Positions 21,628 through 31,855 of a stretch of 64,000 nt of DNA are shown here, piece after piece (within the stretch, counting starts at the first letter, position 1; every line of letters starts with the position of its first letter). This stretch comes from Lasiodiplodia sp. COLG20. Its lineage: Eukaryota > Ascomycota > Dothideomycetes > Botryosphaeriales > Botryosphaeriaceae. The stretch lies in NCBI GenBank assembly GCA_009801085.1, contig VNWV01000041.1, forward strand, positions 1 through 64,000. Direction: 5' to 3'. The notes under the pieces are model-generated. The model did no database searches. It was not told where the DNA came from and was given only the letters and a program-made list of their open reading frames with translations. A program made the translations under genes and the position numbers.

Positions 21628-23805
21628 CTACCGGACATTCTTCATTAAAAGGCGATGGTCACTGAACTTCACAAACTCATACTTATCTTTACGGGGCTTG
21701 AATATCCCCGCCAGCACGTCGACCTTCACATCTGGCAACGCCGCCTTCGATATCTCAGCGCCGTTATTAAGAGTAGCGACCCACCTTAGGTTCCGCTTTA
21801 GATACTGGTGCACCTTCTCCGTGTAGTCGTCAAAACTTTCGCCCCGCGCCGGCTCTACCCGGGCCCGCACCGCGCGCAGGATGGGGACCTGGGCACGCGA
21901 GAGGATCTTCTTCTCCGCCCGCGTCGCGCACTCGTGGCAGCGCACGCCGCCGTCTTCGCCACGGATAGGCGTGGAGAAGGTGTAGATGCTGCCGACGCAC
22001 TCGCGTTCGAGGAAGAAACGGAGCAAGTAGCCGTGGCCGTCGAGGGCGTAGCTGCGGGATGGCGGAGGCTGTGTCAGCTGGAGGTCTTGTAGTGGAATGG
22101 TGGGGGTGCAGGTGGGTGGGTGGGAGGCAGGGAGGAGGGGGATGCAAGCCGCACCGATTGTAGATGACGTTGATGATGAAATCGACGTTCTGCGCGCCGT
22201 TCTCATCTGGGTCGTCCGGCAGCTCCTCGCCGTTCGCATCTTTGACCTTGTCCAGCTTCTCGCCATACAGCTTGTTGATGTAAGCGGTGAGCTTGCTGGG
22301 GTCTTCCGGGTCGATTGGGTCGTCGTAGGTGTAGTTGAGGCTCTTCAAGTAGCGGACCTGGTTAGAGTCGTAGAAGGCGGCGGGATCCTTGGGCGTGCGA
22401 AAGGGGCGCAGCGGCGTTTTGTCGTCGTCGTCGTGCTTGGGGGTGCTTTGGAACCACTTTTTCCTGTTCTGCTCGATGGATTGCCACAGGTACATGATCC
22501 GGTCTATATTGCAGTGGTGAAGCCAGAAGATTGGGTCGAAGGAGGCGACGGGCACCGAATGCATATGGCCGGCACCGCCTGGTCTGAGGGGGTCGGAGCC
22601 GCCGATCCAGTTCTAGGTCGGCCGGGCAAGTCTTTGTTAGCGGGTGGAGAAAAGACGGGGGAGGGAGGCTTACGTGGAGGTTGTTGTGGATGGCCTCTAG
22701 GGACAGGTATTCCTTCGGGTTGTCGTTCTGGCCTTGGTACTTAGTGGAGATGAACTGCTCCCAGGTGGCGTTGTACTCGGGGTTGAGAAGACGCTGGACA
22801 GCGTCTCTGATAGTGTCGAACCTTTTACGAGGCCATTCGGGGTTTTCTATGGCGTCGTTGAGTTCATCGACGTTGGTAATACCCTCGATCCAGACATCTC
22901 TATCGTTGTACCAGTTAATTCCATGGCGGCTGGTTCCCTTGCACAGGTCGAACTGTCCATTATTAGTATTATTACGTGCAAAACCGTGGAGAACACCTAC
23001 TGGAATCCCCTCAGCCCCATCGATGCGATAGTCGCCGTAGGCCTTGTCACCCATGGCCTTGCCACCAGGCATCCGGAAGCTATACATGGGGTTGGGTACT
23101 TTCGAGTCCTTGTCGACACACTTGGTTTTGGAATTCCACTGCGATGCGATGTAAATAAATTCCGTGGACAGTAATTTGGGAAGTGGGTTGCCCGCCCAGT
23201 CCCAGTACGGCAGACGCCAGTTGCTGGCCGCGTGCTCCCAGATCGACCTGTCGCCCTCGTCTTGGACATCCATGGTCATGGCTTCCTCTTTCATTAGGTC
23301 GCTGACCCTGCGCTACAGCGGGCGCCGTCAGCATGCTTGTCCACTCCATCTGTAGTTGGGACGTACGTACCTCGAACAGGATCAAGTACACGCGGTGCCA
23401 CGTCCCGAACCTGTAGCTTTCGTGCGCGCAGTAATAGCCGCCTTTGCCCTTTGGAATTTTATTGCCGTAGGGGATCGGCTCTTGCTCCATGTTCCACGAA
23501 ACGTTCGGCGGAAAGCCGTGGATGCCGGCGATGCGGAAGTAGGAGAGCTGGTCGCGCGGCTCCAGCGCCTGAAATTTGGTCATGGCTCGGATGAATAGCG
23601 AGAGCTCAAGTGCGGCTGTACCGCCGTCTTCCGCATCTTTGAACCACTTGTCGACGTTTCGGCGCGCTGGGATGGCTTGATTGTCGACAATCGGGATAGG
23701 CTCAACGGGGTAGGGGCGGTTGGCATCGCTGTGCTTGCTGTCGTCTTTTTGTCCGTGACCGTGGCCATGGCCGTGGCGGAGCGCAGTGCTGGACTTGGAA
23801 CTCAT
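21628..23805 (-). CDS. Tyrosinase (type 3 copper oxidase)
   Basis: Four exons: 23805-23371, 23312-22674, 22612-22155 and 22051-21628, all with GT-AG introns and in-frame joins. The first copper site is seen in YYCAHESYRFGTWHRVYL (Cys and His before the TWHR), the second in EAIHNNLH and in DPIFWLHHCNIDRIMYLW. The C-terminal part (YALDGHGYLLRFFLERE, CHECATRAE) matches the beta-rich domain that shields the active site of fungal tyrosinases and is often cut on activation. About 650 residues. The N-terminus has an alternating Gly-His run (HGHGHGHG), possibly a metal-binding tail, and no signal peptide. Tyrosinases hydroxylate phenols and oxidise catechols to quinones for pigment; in peptide pathways they oxidise Tyr. 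Its role beside the terpenoid genes is unclear. Confidence 0.88.
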
Positions 23806-25396
23806 GGTGGTGGTGAAGAGAGCTATCTTGAGTACTGATTCTTGGGTACTGGCAATGGGTGCTTTTCCGAGTGGAAGCAGTCAAGGTATAGCTCTGGAAA
23901 TCAGACGCTGATGGCCCGTATTTATCTGGCTTCGCTGTCTCTCTCGTCATTGTGCACAACAATTTCGGTTGTAGTTAGCTAAAAGAATGCATCTCGCCTT
24001 GCGAGAGCAATCATACCAATCGCCTCATCGCAAAATCAGGCCTGTCATGGTAACTGCTGTGGCATCTATGCGCCACTGATGCGGGCGAATGCATCCCATG
24101 AGATCCTGGCATGGTAGGACTCTGATCTTTGTGTCATAATGTAGCATTTCTGAATTCTTGAAAGTATTTGTTCGACCGCAAGCAAATATCTGTTCTGTGT
24201 CGTTGCTGGCCCAGGAATGCGCTCAGGTCCTTAGGAAAGATGTTGAGTGATAACAGGATGCTTTGGAATGATAATGAGGACAACTCCTCATATCTTTATC
24301 ACATGCAGGACGGCTGTGGATAGCGCTTTTTCCGTTTTCGCAGGGTGGAGACAGTGATTTGTACTATACTGCGACGGTCGATCATCCGTTGGGAGATTCG
24401 GATGAGCATCCGCCGATCGCTCACGCACAGCTTGTAGCCGAGCAATGCTGCAGGAATCCTGTGTAACCTTTCCCAGTTCTACATATCTGATTACTCCAGC
24501 CTGACAAGTCTGCTGCGTGCCATGGTACCTGGATGGGCGGCGATTGCAGAAACCGGTTTTCCGTTACCCCTTCACTATCCGCATCGGCAGCGCGACTTCG
24601 CTGCTTGTTGCTTTCTACATTATTCCACTCTACCTGCAGCCCGTCAATAATATCAAAACAGGACAAGACCTCAAAGCCCAGGAAGAATTCTCGAAGTGTT
24701 TTATTGTATGCCTCCAGCACCTTCGTCGCGGCCTCCGTTCCGTGATTCTCCGTGGCGAGAATTTCAGGCCGGACACGCCGTTCGCCAGGACGGCGGAGGT
24801 ATGGATTTACGGCGTCCTGCAGCTTGCTCCTAATAGGATCCTGTCAAACAGCAAGAAATATAAGATTGCCTGATTAAGACAGCAGCAGGCATAAAGTCAA
24901 TCCGGCCAGCGGAATCAAAGCTATCGGCTCATGTTCACGCCAATTTGCTCGGCTCCCCATAATCTATGACGAATGCCCTAACCAACCCATTAGTCAAATC
25001 CACACCTGATTTCGCGATAGAACTAAGCTCCTTGTAGAAGTACTCTGCTGTAACCTTGTTTATACCGTAAACTTACTTTCATAGCCCCCTTTTAATTCCC
25101 TGCAGGCCGACCCAATATTTAACAATTTCTTACGATCCATAATGATATTTCTACGGTGCCTCCGGTCTTCATCTTCTAGTGGACTCATTCAGTGCGCCGG
25201 GGTTTACTGGCAGAACGTACGATACTAGGCGGACGTCAATTGACCAGACGGGCTAAGGTGGCATAAGGGTTTAGAGGTTCGTAACACGATAAGACGGCAC
25301 GGTTACGCTTCGTTTATAGAAAGGATAGACTAGAAAAAGATGACGCTTAGGAAGCCGTTTGCGCAGTATATAATGTTCAACAATCCTGTTTCAAAT
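23806..25396. other. Intergenic with relics
   Basis: Apart from the fragment at 24590-24860, nothing coding was recognised. From about 25010 to 25390 the sequence is AT-rich and TA-rich, resembling decayed, mutated repeat DNA. Confidence 0.4.
24590..24860 (-). pseudogene. Exon-like remnant, family unknown
   Basis: A minus-strand frame opens behind a good acceptor (TTGCTGTTTGACAG) near 24842. It reads DPIRSKLQDAVNPYLRRPG, then RVRPEILATENHGTEAATKV and LREFFLGFEVLSCFDIIDGL. Composition and pattern look like real protein, but the frame ends after about 90 residues, and I found no matching upstream exon. I do not recognise the family. Confidence 0.3.
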
Positions 25397-27177
25397 CTAT
25401 AGTTTAATTTCCTCCTCCCGCCTCCGAACGAAAAGAGTAGCCATATGATCGGTTAGCATGTCGAAACCAATATTTACGCCTGTAGGTTTATAGCCCTGTG
25501 GTAGTTTGAAGTCGTACTTGAGTAGAAAATGAGCTAAGATCACCTTTGCCTCGACGGCGACGAAAAAGCGGCCAGGACAGGCGTGTTTGCCGAAGCCGAA
25601 GCCGACATGATCGGGGCTCCAGGACACGAACTGACTTGTGCGTGCTAAATCCGGGTTCTGTTGGCGCTTGACGAACCGATATCCGTCGAAGGAGCTAGGG
25701 TCGGTGTAGTTGCGCGGCTCCCACATCTCGTGCGCCGACACAGCGACCAGGGAACCCCTGGGGATTACCTTCCCATCGTTGAGTACTACATCCGTGAGGG
25801 CGACGCTCTTCATGAAGACTGTTGTTCCGATGGTCAGTCATGTTTATCTGCTTATGCCCGGGCCGGTGCATACCTTGGCTGATGGGCTTAAGGCGCTGTG
25901 CCTCTTTGAGAACGCTATCCATGAGCTTCAGTTGATGCAGGGCCGCTTTCGTCCAGCCGTCACTTCCAACCACAGAGACGACCTCATCTCGTAGCGGCTG
26001 CACTAGTTCCGGATGCTTGGCCAGCTCAATAAGCACATGGGTCAGCAGATCCGTAGTGGCGTGGAGGGCGGCAACGGACAAGGTGAGCTGGCAAACGGCG
26101 GGATCGTACGGACGGCCCTTGGACAGTTCGGCAAACCAGAAGATGGCGTCATCTGGCGGGTTGCCTTCAGCCATTTGCCTCTGCCTCTTTTCGACGATGG
26201 GTTGCATGATAGAGCGAGCCTCGTTCAGCTGCCGCCGGACGCTCTGCAGCCCGGGTAGGAACCAATGCACGACAGGCCGCAGAAGGACGGGCCAGCGCCG
26301 CAGTGCGGACACGCTGGTGATGGCAGTCACGGTGTATTCGGCCGTGATGCGCAACCAATCTGGATCGCGGCACAGCTCCGGGCCCAGGAAGACGCGCGAT
26401 GATGTCTGCGCGACTATGTAGAGCATGGCCGAGTGTACACTGACCTCGTGCCATTCTTCACTGTCTGTCCAGCGCTTTTGCAGAGCATCTGCCGTTTCTG
26501 CACCCATGGCTTCGGCTGCGGCGTCTTTGCTGCACTGTCAGCTACCGCGCCGTGTAGAGGATCCCGGTCGGGCACTTACCCAACGATCGGTTTAGGCGGG
26601 ATTTGACCACCTCCTGCACTAGTTCGCGCTCAGTTGCCGCGACTTTCAACGGCTCAAAGCCGGGGGTGTGGACCAACAGTTCCTGTGTTAATCAGTATTA
26701 TGTTCCAGCTCTGTCGTGTGTGGGGCAAACCGACTCTTTCAGTAAACTTGCCGGGAGAGAATCTGTTGTCGTTTTTAATCTGGTCTGCGTAGTATGGTGA
26801 AAAAATGAAAATGGTGGCCAGATCCGTTTGCAGACGGAATAAATCCTTGCTCTTGGCCGCGTTAGCAGCGTCGGGGATAAATAAAAAAAATGGACGATTA
26901 CTACCTTTGAGAATCCCTCTTTGACTAGCTGCTGGGTATTGTGTAGGAACAGCTGCCTGCTCCTAGCTATCCCGAAGCCCAGGAAGCCCGCTCCATTGAC
27001 AATTGGGATGTGCGCCAACTTGTAGTAGCTGGACAGGCGATGTGCTATGCACGTAGTGATAACAAGGATTGCAAGAGCGAGGAAAGCTTGAACCTCCACT
27101 GTAGATTGAGTATCTGCTGAAGTAGATGTTCCAATGCCACGCTGAACGTGAAGAACGATAGACCTGAGACCATCCAT
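25397..27177 (-). CDS. Cytochrome P450, ent-kaurene oxidase-like
   Basis: Start MDGLRSIVL at 27177; a membrane anchor follows (VQAFLALAILVITTCIAHRL). The second exon gives FRLQTDLATIFIFSPYYADQ, then TPGFEPLKVAATERELVQEV, a pattern seen in fungal P450s of the gibberellin ent-kaurene oxidase/CYP68 type. The long exon 26507-25880 has CQLTLSVAALHATTDLLTHV in place of the usual I-helix; its threonine pair is TT after HA, and the acid before it is missing. KEAQRLKP is the ExxR helix. The last exon begins near 25813 and carries FVSWSPDHVGFGFGKHACPG (haem Cys) and ends REEEIKL. Such P450s often work on terpenes. It is probably bound to the ER. Confidence 0.84.
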
Positions 27178-27849
27178 TTTTCCTAGCAAATGTGGCCAAT
27201 ACATTCGTGGAGGAGCTGACTGTCGCTCTTAAGCTATGGGGGGATCTCGTATCTACCTCTCCAACGCGGTCACTTTCGCTCGCCACGCATTAGGCACTAC
27301 TCTGAGTAACGGTATACTGATGCGAGTCAGAGACAGAAGCGCCTGGCTGGTATTTGTTGAGAGACCATGGATATTGCACAGGAGAGGCTATCGCAACAAG
27401 GTGGGTCCGGAGTTGGCTACTGTTAGGTTACTGTGGTATACATAGCTGGCTACGGTTTGTGAAGTAACCCCGCCCCCTGCTTCTGCTGAGTCTGCTACAA
27501 CTGCGCGAGTCAAGTGACACAAGCTCCTGACTACTATGTATGGAGAGGTACCCTCTGATAGCGCGCCCCACTCCGACAAAGGTCCAGCTCGCCACGGCTC
27601 GCGAAGATCCCGACCTCCCTGTTACCCGCCCAGAATATCCAAGACTGCTGCCGAGACTGTCTTCTGAGCTCCCTCTCTGACCGCTCATTGTACTAGCTAG
27701 TAGTGACCTTGCGCGGAAGGTGGCTGATTCCCAGCTCGGGGAGCCGCTTACAAAGTGCAGTCATAAAGCTCTGACGCAATCTACGTTTAGAGAATGACCA
27801 TACGACTTCCACCTCTCCGGGATACTGCTCCAGCTACAATTTACACATC
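27178..27849. promoter_or_regulatory. Divergent promoter region
   Basis: Shared upstream DNA of the P450 (minus) and methyltransferase (plus). No TATA box or repeated motif is obvious; no open frame with a known domain. Confidence 0.35.
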
Positions 27850-28494
27850 ATGGCCGAAGCTACAGAGATGGGCTCTTTCCAGCAGCCACTGGACTTCACT
27901 GAAATCTACCGCAAGAACGTCTTCGGCTCCGCCGAGTCCAGATCCGGAAACGGTTCCTCTCTGGAGCAGACAGCAACCATCCGCCAGCTTCTCCCCCGGC
28001 TTCTCGCCGAACTCCAAGTGTCAACCTTACTAGATGCCCCGTGCGGCGACTTCCACTGGATGAGCCGCGTCGACCTCGCCGGCATCAAGTACATCGGCGT
28101 CGACGTGGTCGCGGAGCTGATCGAGAGCGACCGCGCGGCCTTCCCCAGCGTCGATTTCCGCCGCCTCGACGTGGTGCGCGACCCGCTGCCGCGGGCGGAC
28201 CTGATCATCTGCCGCGACTGCCTCGTCCACCTGCGCGCCGCAGACGCGGTTGAGGCGGTGCGGAACTTCAAGCGCAGCGGCGCCGCCTACTTGCTCGCCA
28301 CCACTTTCACCAACACGGCGGAGAATGAGGAGAACTTTGTGCGTGGGCTGTGGCGCCCGCTGAACATGCAAAAGGCGCCGTTCGGCTTCCCCGAGCCGCT
28401 GCGCTTGCTCAACGAGAACTGCACCGAGGGCGGTGGCACGCTGTTTGCGGATAAGAGCCTCGGGCTGTGGGATCTGCGCCAGGTGCGGCTTTGA
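27850..28494 (+). CDS. Class I SAM methyltransferase
   Basis: An intronless gene of 214 residues. Motif I is STLLDAPCGDFHWMSRVDL (about residues 58-76), the SAM-binding loop; it is followed by IKYIGVDVVAELIESD with the acidic residue that holds the ribose, and by ADLIICRDCLVHLRAADAV, the motif IV region. The small size leaves little room for a substrate domain, as in other compact fungal cluster methyltransferases. GLWRPLNMQKAPFGFPEPLR near the C-terminus is conserved-looking. Probably cytosolic. The acceptor atom and substrate are not evident; position among tailoring genes suggests the terpenoid or its sugar. It ends 40 bp before the convergent acyltransferase. Confidence 0.82.
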   Translation: MAEATEMGSFQQPLDFTEIYRKNVFGSAESRSGNGSSLEQTATIRQLLPRLLAELQVSTLLDAPCGDFHWMSRVDLAGIKYIGVDVVAELIESDRAAFPSVDFRRLDVVRDPLPRADLIICRDCLVHLRAADAVEAVRNFKRSGAAYLLATTFTNTAENEENFVRGLWRPLNMQKAPFGFPEPLRLLNENCTEGGGTLFADKSLGLWDLRQVRL

Positions 28495-28534
28495 GATGAT
28501 ACTGTACTTAGTCGGGCAATAGATGCATTGTGAA

Positions 28535-29812
28535 CTAGTTTCTGTTGCGCTTGAGATACATGCCAATTGGGTCGAAGAAGATGGCGCAGATGCCAGCAGT
28601 TGGATGCCGGGCGGCGGCGTAGACGTAGCGAGGCGTGGTATACGAAAGCCACAGAAAGGTCCACAGATATCCCAGCATTCGCTGCCACCCGACAGGCTCC
28701 TCGGGGCTGCGTGCCCGGCACTGCCCAAAGACACGACGGTACAGCTCCTGCGCCGCATCCTCGATGACGGTGCCGAGCCACTGCATGCTGAAGAACCAGA
28801 GCGAGTGCGACTCGGCCCAGGTGCGGCCGTTGAAGGCCGCCGTCTCGCTCGCGGCATGCATGGCGCCGGACAACAGATAGGTCGCATACATCTTGCCGTA
28901 CCGGGAGACTAGAGTGCCTCGCGGCACGCCCAGCACGTCGTCGGATAGGTACTCGGCAATGTCGGCCAGGAAGCGCAGCTGCTGGTGCCAGGCCACGCCC
29001 CAGAATTGGCGCACGGAATACGCGTCGCGCAGACGCCCGAACGTGGGCGGGCAGTCGGCCGGCGTGTAGGCGCCGATGAGAGTGCCGACGAGTTGCAAGG
29101 CATCGGCCTGGATGGTGATGATGATGTAGGCGAGCACCCAGTTGATGGCGGTGGTGGCCATGGCCTGGATCACCTGGTCTGCCGTGACCTCGCTCAAGCG
29201 CGAGAAAAAGTGCGTGCGCTCCTCCGCAAACATGGCAGCGTCCGGATGCCCGGGCAGGTTTTCAACCCCGTCCATGATCAGCCAGAATACGGCGAGTCGG
29301 ACGAGAAGCGTCACGACGAAGCGCTTCCTACCCGGAACCCACTTCGGATCCTTGTACGAGAATGGCGCAATCTTCTTGACCTTGTGTGGCAGCCCAATCT
29401 TCCGCTGGTTCACGAACACCGCCAGCGTCTCTCCAAATGAGTGCGTCGTGTCGTCTTCTGCTCTGCCGTTAGCGAGACCCACCACTGCCGTAGAGACGCC
29501 TGCCTTACCCTTTGGGCGGTGCGTGTAAATTTTACCGCTGAAGAACATTTCAAAGCCGCGCATCAGAAACACACAAAGCTGCATGTTGGTCGTGATGTTG
29601 AGAAAAGCTTGGTCATGCCAAAGTAATGGCACGGTCATGCCCATGCCGACGAGGAAGAAGCCTGACAGGAGGGCAGCGGCCTTGACAGCTGTCGGTGACC
29701 TTTTGGGACATCTGGACAGCTGTACGACACTGGAGACGACGATGATTAGCGAGGACCAAGCGAAGACACGAGCGTTGCCGCCCTTCTGCCAGCCGGACTC
29801 TGGGTTGGCCAT
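28535..29812 (-). CDS. Membrane-bound O-acyltransferase (wax synthase-like)
   Basis: A single exon of 425 residues from MANPESGW at 29812; the reading frame extends upstream but without an ATG there. Eight or so hydrophobic helices are visible (VFAWSSLIIVVSSVVQL, AAALLSGFFLVGMGMTVPLL, FVVTLLVRLAVFWLIMDGV, INWVLAYIIITIQADAL, YATYLLSGAMHAASETAAF). The FWGVAWHQQLRFL block and the His in LSGAMHA are the conserved catalytic region of the MBOAT_2/wax-synthase type. In fungal terpenoid and meroterpenoid clusters such proteins attach an acetyl or other acyl group to a hydroxyl. ER membrane location is expected. The acyl donor cannot be told. Confidence 0.85.
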   Translation of the reverse strand: MANPESGWQKGGNARVFAWSSLIIVVSSVVQLSRCPKRSPTAVKAAALLSGFFLVGMGMTVPLLWHDQAFLNITTNMQLCVFLMRGFEMFFSGKIYTHRPKGKAGVSTAVVGLANGRAEDDTTHSFGETLAVFVNQRKIGLPHKVKKIAPFSYKDPKWVPGRKRFVVTLLVRLAVFWLIMDGVENLPGHPDAAMFAEERTHFFSRLSEVTADQVIQAMATTAINWVLAYIIITIQADALQLVGTLIGAYTPADCPPTFGRLRDAYSVRQFWGVAWHQQLRFLADIAEYLSDDVLGVPRGTLVSRYGKMYATYLLSGAMHAASETAAFNGRTWAESHSLWFFSMQWLGTVIEDAAQELYRRVFGQCRARSPEEPVGWQRMLGYLWTFLWLSYTTPRYVYAAARHPTAGICAIFFDPIGMYLKRNRN

Positions 29813-30338
29813 TTGTGCTGACGGAGAACAAAGACTGGTGGTGATCAAACAAAATCAGGCTCTTCTCACGTCCAGGACATTCGCGCTTGGATATAGTCGG
29901 ATGGATGATAACGATGATGCTGCTTGCTGTCATACGACTAAACGACGATTTAGCGCGCTGCGAAGCCAAGAATATCACCCATGTGCTCGGTGAGACGACT
30001 GACATCAAAATCGCGCTAACAATAGCTACTTTCCCAAGACAGTAGTCCGGGCTCGATGTGGATACGGAGCCACGGCACGGCACCCCTGTTTCATCTCAGG
30101 GTCGCGGAGTTGGGCGTTTGTGGGGCAGGACCCGTGCACACGAAAACCACGACGCTGTCATATGCGTTACCATTACTCGACCAAAAGCAGAGCTTGGCTG
30201 GAGAACGCAACGACGCATTCGGCAGCTGGAAATGACCGAGCCATATCGGCCTTATAGCCAGACCCGTGAGCCTTTAGATGCAAAGGGACACTGTTTTCCT
30301 AATCACGAACACTCTAGCACGAACAATTACAGGAAGCC
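29813..30338. promoter_or_regulatory. Divergent promoter region
   Basis: Between the acyltransferase and the O-methyltransferase, which are transcribed away from each other. No coding signal; no repeated motif seen. Confidence 0.4.
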
Positions 30339-31710
30339 ATGGACGGCATAGCTGCACAGATCAAGGCTCTGGCTGGCAAGGATGATGCTACACGCAAGAG
30401 CGTCATCAACTCTCTCATCAAGCTCCAGTATTCTTTGGAGACGCCGTTTGAGATGATGATGCGGCTCTACAACTCGGTGCGGAAACGTCCCTCCCCGGCT
30501 GCTCCATCAATCTGACGCGAAAAAGGATTTCCAAATGGTCGGCGCCCGCATGGCCGTTGACCTCGGTGTCTTTCGAGCTCTCTCGGAGAGCCCGAAGCCA
30601 CTGACTGTAGAGGACCTGGCCAAGCAGTCGGGGGCATCGCCACAGCTGACGGGTACTACACGACCATCCTTTTCTGAGCAGCTGCCGGTTCTAATGAGTT
30701 GTAGGCCGCCTTTTGAGGTACCTAGCCTCGATCAACATGATTGAGGAGACGGCCAAAAACACCTTCACTGCAAACAATATCGCGAAACTGCTTGCCGATC
30801 CAGACCGTGAGGGCGGAATCCGCCTTTCGTAAGTTCACCAAGAGTAAAAATGCAGCTCGGCGCGATTCTCACGGTGAGCATGACAGGTTTGACGTTCAAG
30901 GCCCAACTAACCAGGCACTGCCGGACTTCCTTCTCGAGCGGAAGTACCAGGATGTTGTCAAGAACACCGACACTGCCTTCAATAGAGCCTGGAAGACAGA
31001 CCTTGCCTTCTTCGCCTGGGTCCGCACGCAGCCGAAGCTCTGGGATGTCTTGCACCACGCGTTGCAAATCCAGTGGCGCGCCGACTGGCTCTCAGGATTC
31101 GAGCTGGAGGGCTACCTCGGCGGATGGACTGCCCGGCCTGGAGATGGGAAGGTCTTGTTTGTTGATGTCGGTGGCAGCATGGGGGTGCAGTGTTCCAACC
31201 TCAGGACAAAGTACCCGCACGTGCCGGGCCGCGTCATCCTCCAGGACATGCAGGAAGCCATTGACATATGGAAGCCAATCGAGGGCGTTGAGGCCATGGC
31301 TCAGGACTACTACGCCGAGCAGGCTATCAAAGGTAGAGACTCCCCACCACCCCGGCTTTTCCATTCCAGCTGCTCAGAACTTCTACTTCATAGGCGCAAA
31401 GTTCTACTATTATCGGAACATCTTCCACGACAATCCGGATGAGGGAGTGTTGAGGATCCTGGCCGGCTTGCGTCCTGCGTTCGCCGACCATTCCCTTCTC
31501 CTCATCGACGACAAGGTGCTCCCCGATCAGGGTGTACACCGGCACGCCACCATGTTGGATCTTGCCATGATGGCCCAGGTTGGCTCGCTGGAACGCACCA
31601 GCCAGCAGTGGCACGACCTCCTTGGCAAAGCTGGGTGGGAGATCATCAGTGTGGTCACTTATGATGATGAGTACGACTCGGTTCTGGTGGCCAAGCCAGT
31701 GTCCACTTGA
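30339..31710 (+). CDS. Plant-type O-methyltransferase
   Basis: Start MDGIAAQIKALAGKD at 30339. Exon 1 ends MMMRLYNS; exon 2 gives MVGARMAVDLGVFRALSES and the winged-helix segment PKPLTVEDLAKQSGASPQLT; exon 3 RLLRYLASINMIEETAKNTF; exon 4 carries the catalytic domain with GKVLFVDVGGSMGVQC as SAM motif I and HVPGRVILQDMQEAI. The last intron ends in CTTCATAG and leads into AKFYYYRNIFHDNPDEGV, the family block with the His-Asp pair, and DHSLLLIDDKVLPDQGV. It ends MLDLAMMAQVGSLERTSQQW and ISVVTYDDEYDSVLVAKP. This is the caffeate-OMT-like family, common in fungal clusters, which methylates hydroxyls. About 390 residues. The usual GGG or GGGxG of motif I is GGSMG here, a mild change. Confidence 0.85.
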
Positions 31711-31855
31711 GTGAGCTCGTAGGGACCAGTTAGAAGCACGTCAGCCAATTGCGAAAATGCTTTCCCATGAATGTTGCAGAGTAGATTGAGTAGCGCACTA
31801 TCATTGCTTGAAACCCCAAAAGGTTTCCGAATGTCTAAACGGCGCCAATTCCATC

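Noticed and set aside
21628..23805. Firm assignment of the tyrosinase to a dikaritin-type RiPP cluster
   Set aside because: No DUF3328 gene was found and the peptide core has no Tyr.
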